A stretch of DNA of 12,096 bases from DASTPP01 sp035762175 (GCA_035762175.1 DASTPP010000360.1:1-12096); one strand, 5' to 3'. Shown: positions 1 through 6,625, counted from the stretch's first letter. Notes: generated by a model from the letters alone, not told the origin. A program made the numbers and translations.

Positions 1-79
1 TCGCCTCGCGCTGCTCGTCGAGGGCGGCCCGGCCGGCGCGCGGGGGGGGCTCGACCTGGAGCGCGCGCCCGACTTCCCA

Positions 80-2605
80 TCAGAAGGTGACCGTCACCGC
101 GTTCGAGCAGGCGGTCTTCTGGGGCTGGCAGACCTGGTAGGTGAAGGCGCTCTGGCTGCTCTTGAACGCGTCGGCGTGGGCGCCATCGTTGGCGGTGGTG
201 GCCCGGAGCGAGCCGTTCCGGTAGATCTCGACCTTGTCGCCCTGGGCCCCCGACCACGTGAGGCTCACGTTCTTGCGGCCGTTCGCGACGAAGCCGCCGG
301 CCGAGAGCGTGATGGCGGGCTGGGCGGCCACGGTCACCGACTGCTGCGCGGTGCTCGCCCGGCCCCCGCCGTCGGTCACCGTGAGCGACACGAGGTAGGT
401 GCCGCCCGACGCGTAGCCGTGGTCGGGGCTCGGCGCGGACGAGGTGGCGCCGTCGCCGAAGCTCCACGACCACGCGACGACGTCGCCGTCGGGGTCGGCG
501 CTGGCGTCGGTGAAGGCGCAGGCGAGGCCGGCGCACGCGCGGGTGAAGGCGGCCGTGGGCGGGCCGCCCGCGGCGCCCGCGTCGACCGCGAAGGCGAGGT
601 CGTCGCGGTCGTTGTAGCTGCCGGCCGAGCAGACGCCCTGGGCGCTGAGGTAGCGGAAGTTGCCGCGCACCGCCTGCAGGCCGCCCTGGGGCAGCGTGTA
701 CGTCGCCGAGAGCACGTTCAGCCCGCCGGCCGTCGGCAGCACGGTCTTCAGGAACGTCCAGGTCGGGTTGGTCGCGTCGGCGGCGTAGTAGAGGTCGAGC
801 GCGTCCGAGCTGCCGTCTTGCCAGGCCCAGACCGTGGCCTCGATCTTCACCGTCTTGCCGGCGGCCAGCGGCGAGCCGTCGAGCGTCGAGACGCGGATCC
901 GGTCGAGCGACTCGTCGACGTGGTACGTGCCGGCGCTGCCGTCGTCGCAGCCGACGCCGATCACGTTGGGCGCGTTCGGCTCGGGCCCGACGGCGCCCCG
1001 CCCGCCGAGCAGCGCCCCGCTGTCGCAGGCGGCGCCCTTGTCGGCGCACGTGGGCGCCTTAAGGACGGGGTCGTAGCCGGCCTGGCCGGGGTTGCTCACG
1101 GTCACGGTGACCGCGGCGCTCGAGCCGACGTTGCCGCCGGCGTCGAATGCCTTGGCGACGACGGTGTGGGGGCCGTTGCCGCCCTGGGTCGTGTCCCAGG
1201 CCAGGGCGTAGGGGGCGGCCGTGTCGGCGCCGAGGAAGACGTTGTCGACGAAGAACGAGACGCGCGTGACGCCGACGTTGTCGCCGGCGACCGCCCCGAG
1301 CGAGACGACGCCCGCGACGGACGCGCCCTCGGCGGGCGCGGTGAGCGCGGCGGTGGGCGCCTCGGCGTCGCCGCCGTGGCCGAGCGAGCCGGTGTAAAGA
1401 AGCAGGTTCGGCGAGCCGGCGCCGGGGTTGGTGACGACGCCCGGGGTGGCGAGCGCCGTGAGCACGCTCGCGACCTGCTCGGGGCTCGCGGTCGGGTTCG
1501 AGCCCAGGTAGAGGGCCGCGGCGCCGGCGACGTGCGGGCTCGCCATCGAGGTGCCGCTGATGGTGCTCGTGGCCGAGTCGCCCGTGTGCCACGCCGAGGT
1601 GATGCTCGAGCCCGGCGCGAAGAGGTCGACGCAGGCGCCGAAGTTCGAGAACGACGAGCGCGCGTCGGTGACGGTCGTCGAGCCCACCGTGAGGGCGGCG
1701 GGCGTGCGCGCGGGCGAGCGGGTGCAGGCGTCGACGGCCTCGTTGCCGGCGGCGAGGGCGTAGGTGACGCCGGCGTTGATCGAGGCGGCGACCGCGTCGT
1801 CGAGGGCCTGCGAGGCGGCGCCGCCGAGGCTCATGTTGGCGACGGCCGGCTTCTGGTGGTTGGCCGTGACCCAGTCGACGCCCGCGATGGCGCCGGCGAC
1901 GGTGCCCGAGCCGCTGCAGTCGAGCACGCGCACCGCGTGCAGGGCGACCGCCTTGGCGACGCCGTAGGTCGAGCCGCCGATGGTGCCGGCGACGTGCGTG
2001 CCGTGGCCGTCGCAGTCGTCGGCGCCGCCGCCGTCCTCAATCGAAGAGAACGCGTGCGACGCCCTGCCGGCGAACTCGGCGTGCGTGACGCGGATGCCCG
2101 TGTCGAGGACGTACGCGTTCACGCCGGCGCCCGCCCCGTTGTACGCGTAGGTCTGGTCGAGCGGCAGCGCCTGCTGGTCGATGCGGTCGAGGCCCCAGGT
2201 CGCGCCCGCCTGCTCGCCCGAGATCGAGACCTCGCCGTCCTGCTCGACGTACGCGACGCGCGGGTCCGCCGCGAGGCGCTCGGCCTCGGCCTCGGTCATC
2301 TCGGCCGCGAAGCCGCGCAGCGCGTGGCGGAACACCCGCGCCGCCCGCCCCCCGTGCGCCGCCGTGAGCTCGCGCGCCACCTGCCGCGCGTCGCCCGGCT
2401 CGCCCGCCCGCAGGACCACGATGTACCGGCCTTGCACCGGCCTCGCGCTGCGCAGAACCCGGCCCGCGCCCGCCGCCTGCAGCGCCCCCGACGCCTCGCC
2501 CGGGCCCTCGGCCTCGCCCCCCTCCCCCTCCGACTCGGGGGAGTCTGTGTGACAAGCTGCGAGCGCCAACCCCGCTACGACCCAAAGGGCTCGAATGGCA
2601 CGCAT
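80..2605 (-). CDS. S8 subtilisin-like serine protease, lipoprotein, with Ig-like and PKD modules
   Basis: Predicted secreted, lipid-anchored endopeptidase of the proteinase K/aqualysin type (841 aa). Residues 1-18 form a signal peptide ending in a clean lipobox (LAAC, Cys18), followed by an acidic Glu/Gly-rich tether. Residues about 57-130 are an inhibitor I9 propeptide (RYIVVLR ... VAYVEQD). The S8 catalytic domain spans about 131-408: Asp168 in VLDTG, His201 in DGHGTHVAG, oxyanion Asn288 in AAGNE and Ser353 in GTSMASPH are all intact. Then come a bacterial Ig-like domain (about 417-504), a Cys-containing domain I cannot assign to a family (about 508-676), a PKD domain (about 681-760, WSFGDG core) and a C-terminal FN3-like beta domain with a Cys pair. 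AGGAGA lies 6 nt before the ATG, which fixes the start. Likely role: extracellular protein degradation (inference). It stands alone, with no operon partner visible. Confidence 0.95.
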   Translation of the reverse strand: MRAIRALWVVAGLALAACHTDSPESEGEGGEAEGPGEASGALQAAGAGRVLRSARPVQGRYIVVLRAGEPGDARQVARELTAAHGGRAARVFRHALRGFAAEMTEAEAERLAADPRVAYVEQDGEVSISGEQAGATWGLDRIDQQALPLDQTYAYNGAGAGVNAYVLDTGIRVTHAEFAGRASHAFSSIEDGGGADDCDGHGTHVAGTIGGSTYGVAKAVALHAVRVLDCSGSGTVAGAIAGVDWVTANHQKPAVANMSLGGAASQALDDAVAASINAGVTYALAAGNEAVDACTRSPARTPAALTVGSTTVTDARSSFSNFGACVDLFAPGSSITSAWHTGDSATSTISGTSMASPHVAGAAALYLGSNPTASPEQVASVLTALATPGVVTNPGAGSPNLLLYTGSLGHGGDAEAPTAALTAPAEGASVAGVVSLGAVAGDNVGVTRVSFFVDNVFLGADTAAPYALAWDTTQGGNGPHTVVAKAFDAGGNVGSSAAVTVTVSNPGQAGYDPVLKAPTCADKGAACDSGALLGGRGAVGPEPNAPNVIGVGCDDGSAGTYHVDESLDRIRVSTLDGSPLAAGKTVKIEATVWAWQDGSSDALDLYYAADATNPTWTFLKTVLPTAGGLNVLSATYTLPQGGLQAVRGNFRYLSAQGVCSAGSYNDRDDLAFAVDAGAAGGPPTAAFTRACAGLACAFTDASADPDGDVVAWSWSFGDGATSSAPSPDHGYASGGTYLVSLTVTDGGGRASTAQQSVTVAAQPAITLSAGGFVANGRKNVSLTWSGAQGDKVEIYRNGSLRATTANDGAHADAFKSSQSAFTYQVCQPQKTACSNAVTVTF

Positions 2606-2611
2606 GCGGTC

Positions 2612-2617
2612 TCTCCT
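2612..2617 (-). promoter_or_regulatory. Ribosome binding site of the S8 protease
   Basis: AGGAGA on the minus strand, 6 nt upstream of the ATG at 2605. It decides the start and contrasts with the carotenoid genes, which lack any Shine-Dalgarno sequence. Confidence 0.8.
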
Positions 2618-2939
2618 GGCAACAAGTTCGCTACGAAGTCGGATGCCGATGCTCTAGAAAATTCTCCTCCCAGTAAATTGATTTTTTCGCCTTGGCCGCC
2701 GATTTTTGTTAGGCCGGCCCGCAGGCCCGTTGACCAGGTGCGGCAAACCGGGCCGTCGAATCGCGCTGTGCCGCCGCCACGTAGCCTAAAAAGGCTCTAT
2801 GCCGCGGGGGGGCCGGGGCGGGGGCGTGATGCGGTGAGTTGAAACCAGGGTTGGTTAGCTTCTGCTGACGGCGGAAAATACACGGGCCCCTAGCGCGTAT
2901 GCGCCGGCCGGTCGCATTAATCACTACAATGGCCCCATT

Positions 2940-2956
2940 CCGGGCGCCGTGCCCGG
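2940..2956 (-). terminator. Possible terminator hairpin after the NFACT-R gene
   Basis: CCGGGC (2940-2945) pairs with GCCCGG (2951-2956) across a 5-nt loop, 14 nt downstream of the NFACT-R stop codon. No T-tract follows on the minus strand, so this is only a position-based suggestion. Such short GC hairpins are common in a genome of this composition. Confidence 0.25.
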
Positions 2957-2970
2957 CGCGCGAACGTCCG

Positions 2971-3363
2971 TCAGGTATCGGCGTCGCCGCCGCCGGGCCG
3001 AGCCGGCCGCACGCGCACCGTCTTGTGGCGCGCGATCTCGACGAGGCCCGTCGGCGCGCCGCGCGGCTTCGACACGTCCGACGCGCGGCAGTAGTCGACG
3101 GCGACCTTCGGCGCGCCGCGCGCCTTCGAGTACCACGCGGCGATCGCCGCGGCCGCCTCGACGACCGCGCGCGGCAGCTCGGCCTTGCCCGGGTTGCGCA
3201 CGACCACGTGGCTGCCCGGCGTGCCGCCGCCGACGTGCATCCAGGTGTCGTGCGGCTCGGCGACGCGGAACGTCAGCTCTTCGTTCTCGTCGTCGCCGCG
3301 CCCGACCAGGACCTCGAAGCCTTCGACGAGAAACGTTCGGTACGGCCTGCCCTTGGAGCCCAC
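2971..3363 (-). CDS. Stand-alone NFACT-R (DUF814) RNA-binding domain protein
   Basis: A 130-aa protein consisting almost only of the NFACT-R domain. The family signature is visible: YRTFLVEGFEVLVGRGDDEN near the N-terminus, DTWMHVGGGTPGSHVVVR in the middle, then YSKAR, KVAVDY, KPRGAPTGLV and HKTVRV. In full-length NFACT proteins (RqcH/Rqc2/FbpA, about 550 aa or more) this domain is the C-terminal part of a ribosome quality-control factor. Here the NFACT-N domain and coiled-coil arms are absent, so alanine-tailing activity is not expected. RNA or ribosome binding is inferred from the family; the actual role is unknown. The start is GTG with a G-rich stretch (TAGGGGGC) just upstream. It lies 79 bp downstream of carH on the same strand and may be cotranscribed, although a GC hairpin lies between them. 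Confidence 0.88.
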   Translation of the reverse strand: MGSKGRPYRTFLVEGFEVLVGRGDDENEELTFRVAEPHDTWMHVGGGTPGSHVVVRNPGKAELPRAVVEAAAAIAAWYSKARGAPKVAVDYCRASDVSKPRGAPTGLVEIARHKTVRVRPARPGGGDADT

Positions 3364-3406
3364 CCCCGCCCCCTACGCCGGCGCCGCGCGCGACGCACGC
3401 CCGCTC

Positions 3407-3426
3407 GGCGGGGGACCACCCCCGCC
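3407..3426 (-). terminator. Perfect 8-bp GC hairpin between carH and the NFACT-R gene
   Basis: GGCGGGGG (3407-3414) and CCCCCGCC (3419-3426) pair perfectly around the loop ACCA. It sits 17 nt beyond the carH stop codon, in the 79-bp gap before the next gene. No U-tract follows, so it could attenuate or terminate transcription, or only be a product of base composition. Confidence 0.35.
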
Positions 3427-3442
3427 CGGGGCGCGGGCCCCC

Positions 3443-4456
3443 TCAGTGCCCGCCCGCCCGGGCGGCCTTGGCCTCGTGCCCGGGCGGCGGGCCGCGCAGC
3501 CACTCGCGCACCTGCGCCTGCCACTCGGGCGAGGACCCGAGCGCGACGAAGCCCCCCGCCTCGGCGGCGGCCTCGCGCAGCGGCTCGGCCGCCGCGCCGC
3601 CGAGCACCCAGGGGGTGCCGGCGCAGGCCCGGCCGTACGCCCGCATCAGCGCGCGCGGCGACGGCGGCACGACGCAGGCCGAGAGCCCGACGAGCCGCGG
3701 CGCCATGGCCGAGACCGCCTCGGCGACGGCCTCGGGCGGCGTCATCGCGCCGAGCACGACGACGCGCGCGCCGCTCGCGGCGAGCTTCAGCGCGGCGCCC
3801 AGCATGCCGAGGACGTGCTGCTCTCGGTCGATGCAGGCGACGAGCACGAGCGGCCCTTCGGGGCGCTCGAGCGTCTTGAGGGCGGCGCGCAGCGCGTTCT
3901 CGACGCGGTCGGACAGCATGTGCTCTTGCGCGACCGAGAGCCCGCCCTCGCGCCAGCGCCGCCCCACGTCGACGAGCAGGGGCGAGAGCACCCGCTCGTA
4001 GAGCGTGGTCGCGTCGAGCAGCATCGACAGGCGCGCGAGCTCGGCGTCGAGCGAGGGCGCGTCGAAGCGCTGCGCGGCGGCCAGCAGCCGGGCGCGGGCG
4101 AGGTCGACGGCGCCCCCGGGCGCGCCCCCGGCCGGCGCCAGGTCGTCGGGCAGGGGGGGCGTCGCCCGGGCGACGCGCGCGGCCTCGGCGGGCGCGACGC
4201 CCTGCTCGACGAGCAGGCGCATGCGGCGGACCTGCTCGACGTCGCCCGCCGTGTAGAGCCGGTACGCCGACGCCGTGCGGCCGGGCGCGGGCACGCCGTA
4301 GCGGCGCTCCCACGCGCGGAGCGTCGGGGCGGGCACGCCGCTCAGCTCGGCCGCCGCCCGGATGCGGAAGGGACCCCCGCCGGGCGGCGCGGGGGCCTCG
4401 GCGCCGCCCTTCGCGCCCTTCGCGCCACGATCGGAACGGCCCGGGGGGTGCGGCAT
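3443..4456 (-). CDS. carH: MerR-family B12-binding photoreceptor repressor (CarH/CarA type)
   Basis: A 337-aa transcriptional regulator. Residues about 29-95 are a MerR-type winged helix (FRIRAAAELSGVPAPTLRAWERRYG, then YRLYTAGDVEQVRRM). Residues about 118-195 are the helical cobalamin-cap domain with the CarH signature Wx9EH (Trp168, Glu178, His179). Residues about 202-320 are the Rossmann-like B12-binding domain with ExHxxG (Glu212-Gln-His214-xx-Gly217), where His214 is the expected lower axial ligand. Known CarH proteins bind adenosylcobalamin as tetramers on operators in the dark and dissociate when light cleaves the Co-C bond, releasing carotenogenic genes. Linkage to crtC and crtE fits this. 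Oddity: the residue after Trp168 is Arg169, whereas Thermus CarH has a His there that forms the post-illumination bis-His adduct. A CarA-like paralogue is the main alternative. No Shine-Dalgarno sequence precedes the ATG, and a promoter-like sequence suggests a leaderless transcript. Confidence 0.9.
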   Translation of the reverse strand: MPHPPGRSDRGAKGAKGGAEAPAPPGGGPFRIRAAAELSGVPAPTLRAWERRYGVPAPGRTASAYRLYTAGDVEQVRRMRLLVEQGVAPAEAARVARATPPLPDDLAPAGGAPGGAVDLARARLLAAAQRFDAPSLDAELARLSMLLDATTLYERVLSPLLVDVGRRWREGGLSVAQEHMLSDRVENALRAALKTLERPEGPLVLVACIDREQHVLGMLGAALKLAASGARVVVLGAMTPPEAVAEAVSAMAPRLVGLSACVVPPSPRALMRAYGRACAGTPWVLGGAAAEPLREAAAEAGGFVALGSSPEWQAQVREWLRGPPPGHEAKAARAGGH

Positions 4457-4510
4457 AGAAATTTTGTCTAATGTTTCTCGATACCTTATGCAAGAGCCCC
4501 GCGGCGCCGC
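4457..4510 (-). promoter_or_regulatory. carH promoter with one CarH-like 11-bp box; leaderless start predicted
   Basis: This 54-bp A+T-rich gap between the crtC stop and the carH start contains, on the minus strand, TTGCAT (4493-4488), 17 bp, then TAGACA (4470-4465). The expected transcription start is about 2 nt before the ATG, consistent with the missing ribosome binding site. The -35 hexamer lies inside TTGCATAAGGT (4493-4483), which reads ACCTTATGCAA on the plus strand and matches the two repeats in the crtC-crtE region at 8 fixed positions. This suggests that CarH represses its own gene. Boxes are seen; function is inferred. Confidence 0.55.
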
Positions 4511-5617
4511 TCAGGCCGCCTCGACCCGCATGCGGAAGGGGACGAGGAAGCGGACCCAGGGCGCGACGAAGCGGTCGAGCGAGACCGTCTCGTGCATGCC
4601 GAGCGCGGGCCGGCCCCCGAGCGAGGTCGCCACGAGGGAGCGGGCGTAGAAGGGCCCGTCTTCGAGCGTGCGCACGAGCGAGACCCGCGCGCCCGCCTCG
4701 CCGCGCGCCGGCCGCCCGAGCCGGAAGCGCGTCGGCCCGAGGTCGGTCGAGGGCCCGGGCCCGAGCGGGCTCGCCTCGCCGTGCCGCGAGACCTTGACCC
4801 CGCGCGCGTGCGCGCCGCCCCCGCGCAGGGTCACGTCGTAGGCGAGCGCGATCGCGTCGCGCGTCGCGAAGCGCGACCACGTCCACGACGAGAACGCCTC
4901 TTCGAGCGGCTCGCAGCCCGCGTTCGCGTCGAAGTAGCCGTGCCCGCGGAAGCGCAGGGCCGGCTCGCGGAAGTCGACCTCGATGCGCCCGAAGGGCGCG
5001 TGCGGCCGCCAGACGTGCCGCCCCCCCGCGTCGAGCGCGACCGCCGCCGCGGTGCGCACCTCGGGCCGGAAGCGGATCGCGCCCGCGACGCGCGCCCCCC
5101 ACGGCGCCGAGCGCTCGTCGACCCGCGCGACGAGCTCGTCGCCGTCCCACGCGAGCCCGCTCGCGCCGATGCGCAGCTCGTCGCGCGAGCGCGCGAGCGC
5201 GGCCGCCCCGCGCTCGGTCATCGCCCAGCGCGAGCGCCCCGGGCCGTGCACCGCGACGTTCACGGCCGAGAAGTCGAGCGAGCGCGCGGGCAGGCCCGCC
5301 GCCCGCGCCCGGGCCCAGCGGGGCGAGAAGACGTTGCCGAGCATCAGGATCAGCACGACGGCGCACGCGCCGTCGTCGCTCACCCCGTCGAGGTAGAACC
5401 AGCCGTAGCCGCGGTCGGCGACCGCCTCGTCGAAGCGGGGCCGCAGGGCGCCGGCGTCGCCCGCCTCGCGCCCCGGCTCGGCCGCGAGGGCGAGGGCGGC
5501 GGGCCCCCGGCGCACGTCTCGGGCCCGCCGCGGGGCGGGCGGCGCGCCGTCGGCGGCCGGCGAACGGGGCGGGGACGACGGGCGCCCCGGCGGCGGATTT
5601 TGCGCGTGCAGTGCCAT
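4511..5617 (-). CDS. crtC: Carotenoid 1,2-hydratase (hydroxyneurosporene synthase family)
   Basis: Adds water across the terminal 1,2 double bond of an acyclic carotenoid psi-end group, giving a tertiary 1-hydroxy group. In myxobacteria this step leads to hydroxylated, often glycosylated carotenoids. Family signatures: RGYGWFYLDGVSDDG (about 69-83), LMLGNVFSPRWARAR (91-105), AVNVAVHGPGRSRWAMTERG (118-137), and later NAGCEPLEEAFSSWTWSR. The C-terminal part runs normally to the stop. The first roughly 60 residues are Pro/Ala/Arg-rich low-complexity sequence outside the conserved domain. The ATG at 5617 has no ribosome binding site and directly abuts a -10-like box, so a downstream start such as GTG at 5515 (334 aa) is plausible. 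It is divergent to crtE and 54 bp upstream of carH on the same strand. Confidence 0.9.
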   Translation of the reverse strand: MALHAQNPPPGRPSSPPRSPAADGAPPAPRRARDVRRGPAALALAAEPGREAGDAGALRPRFDEAVADRGYGWFYLDGVSDDGACAVVLILMLGNVFSPRWARARAAGLPARSLDFSAVNVAVHGPGRSRWAMTERGAAALARSRDELRIGASGLAWDGDELVARVDERSAPWGARVAGAIRFRPEVRTAAAVALDAGGRHVWRPHAPFGRIEVDFREPALRFRGHGYFDANAGCEPLEEAFSSWTWSRFATRDAIALAYDVTLRGGGAHARGVKVSRHGEASPLGPGPSTDLGPTRFRLGRPARGEAGARVSLVRTLEDGPFYARSLVATSLGGRPALGMHETVSLDRFVAPWVRFLVPFRMRVEAA

Positions 5618-5668
5618 TGTCTAGGGTTGTGATTGACTTTAGCCAAACCTTGTACAAAGTCCATCGAC
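5618..5668. promoter_or_regulatory. Divergent crtC/crtE control region with two tandem 11-bp CarH-like boxes
   Basis: About 51 bp separate the two start codons. Two 11-bp direct repeats lie exactly end to end: ACTTTAGCCAA (5636-5646) and ACCTTGTACAA (5647-5657), consensus ACYTTNNNCAA. The second contains the perfect palindrome TTGTACAA (5650-5657). On the minus strand TTGGCT (5646-5641), 17 bp and TAGACA (5623-5618) form a crtC promoter identical in layout to that of carH. For crtE, TTGTGA (5627-5632), 17 bp and TTGTAC (5650-5655) is the best candidate, but it is weak. Repressor binding to the repeats would cover both promoters. Thermus CarH is known to bind tandem 11-bp repeats overlapping a -35 box; its action here is inferred. 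Confidence 0.65.
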
Positions 5669-6625
5669 ATGGTGGCCGTGCCCCCCCCGCCCCGCGACGC
5701 AACCCAAGGGCCCTCGCGGCTCGAGGCCGCCTTGCGCGAGGCCGTCACCGGGGGCCCGCGCGGGGCGGCCGCGCCGCCGCCGCGCCTCGAGCAGGCGCTC
5801 TTGCACGCGGTCTTCCCGGGGGGCGCGCGCGTCCGCCCCCGCCTCGTGCTCGCCACGGCCCGCGCCGCGGGCGGGCAGGCCGACGCGCTCGCGCTCGCCG
5901 CCGCGGTCGCGGTCGAGCTCTTGCACTGCGCGTCGCTCGCGCACGACGACCTGCCCTGCTTCGACGACGCCGACCTCCGGCGCGGGTTGCCCTCGGTGCA
6001 CAAGGCCTTCGGCGAGGCGACCGCGGTGCTCGTGGGCGACGGGCTCATCGTGCTCGCGTTCGAGGCCCTCGCGCGCGCCCTCGAGGCGCGGCCCGACGTC
6101 GGCCCGCGGCCGCTCGCCCTGCTCGCGGCCGCCGCCGGGCCCCGCGGCGGCCTCGTCGCCGGCCAAGCGTGGGAGCTCGAAGGCCGCGACGTCGACCTCG
6201 CCGCCTACCACCTCGCCAAGACCGCCGCGCTCTTCGAGGCCTCGGCCGCCCTCGGCGCCGCGGTGGCCGGGGCCGACCCCGCCCCCTTCGCCCGCCTCGG
6301 CCGCGCGATCGGCATGACGTACCAGCTCGCCGACGACGTCGCCGACCGCGTCGCCAGCGTCGGCGAGCTCGGCAAGCGCCCGGGGCGCGACGCGGCGCTC
6401 GGGCGCCCGACGGCGGCGGCCGATCTCGACGTCGCGCGCTCGCGCCTGCGCCTCGCGATGATGCGAACGGCGCTCGCCGTGCCGACCTGCCCCGGCGAGT
6501 GCGAGCTCCGCGCGATGGTGCTCGGCGTGCTCGACCGGCTCGCGGCATGCTGCGGGGTCGAGCCTCACGACCCCCTCGAGCTGCGGGGGCGGGCGCTCTC
6601 CGCCGACCACGCCGCCGCCGAGTGA
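5669..6625 (+). CDS. crtE: Geranylgeranyl diphosphate synthase (polyprenyl synthetase)
   Basis: Condenses isopentenyl diphosphate with allylic diphosphates, giving the C20 precursor of carotenoids. In the 318-aa protein from the ATG at 5669, the first Asp-rich motif is D93-D94-LPCF-D99-D100 and the second is D222-D223-VA-D226, followed by GKRPGRD. LRRGLPSVHKAFGE and YHLAKTAALFEA are also typical. Product length is judged C20: the DDxxxxD insertion, small Ala88 five residues before the motif, and PCFDDADLRRG all resemble bacterial CrtE, whereas farnesyl synthases carry Tyr there. Oddity: the usual GGKRxRP reads G51-G52-A53-R54-V55-R56-P57, so the diphosphate-binding Lys is Ala. The frame is open back to a TTG at 5633, but that start would overlap the operator. 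The ATG has no Shine-Dalgarno sequence. It is divergent to crtC and convergent to the M50 protease (72-bp gap). Confidence 0.9.
   Translation: MVAVPPPPRDATQGPSRLEAALREAVTGGPRGAAAPPPRLEQALLHAVFPGGARVRPRLVLATARAAGGQADALALAAAVAVELLHCASLAHDDLPCFDDADLRRGLPSVHKAFGEATAVLVGDGLIVLAFEALARALEARPDVGPRPLALLAAAAGPRGGLVAGQAWELEGRDVDLAAYHLAKTAALFEASAALGAAVAGADPAPFARLGRAIGMTYQLADDVADRVASVGELGKRPGRDAALGRPTAAADLDVARSRLRLAMMRTALAVPTCPGECELRAMVLGVLDRLAACCGVEPHDPLELRGRALSADHAAAE

Larger units (their letters stand above)
2606..2970. other. Intergenic island, richer in A+T, no gene recognised
   Basis: A 365-bp stretch between the NFACT-R gene and the S8 protease, both on the minus strand. It holds A/T runs (around 2656-2710 and 2873-2935) unlike the surrounding sequence. 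It also holds a short perfect hairpin AGCCT-AAAA-AGGCT (2783-2796). Open frames crossing it have poor codon use and no family resemblance. It must contain the promoter of the protease, but I cannot place convincing -35/-10 boxes. No known riboswitch or small RNA is recognisable by eye. Confidence 0.6.

Noticed and set aside
1..79. Possible end or start of a flanking gene at the left edge
   Set aside because: Codon use in one plus frame looks acceptable, but that frame has no stop before running antisense through the protease. The 79 bases are too few to decide.
2656..2665. Palindrome AGAAAATTCT upstream of the S8 protease
   Set aside because: Arms are only 4-5 bp with no second copy; too short to claim an operator.
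2783..2796. Hairpin AGCCT-AAAA-AGGCT as a terminator
   Set aside because: A 5-bp stem without a T-tract, far from either gene end; recorded only as part of the intergenic description.
176..2842. Very long plus-strand open frame (888 codons) opposite the S8 protease
   Set aside because: It is an antisense shadow: the predicted product is Arg/Ala/Gly/Val-rich without domains, while the minus strand encodes a complete protease with intact catalytic motifs and a ribosome binding site.
3273..5702. 809-codon minus-strand frame spanning NFACT-R, carH and crtC
   Set aside because: Arg/Ala-rich out-of-frame reading caused by high GC; the three overlapped genes each have clear family motifs in another frame.
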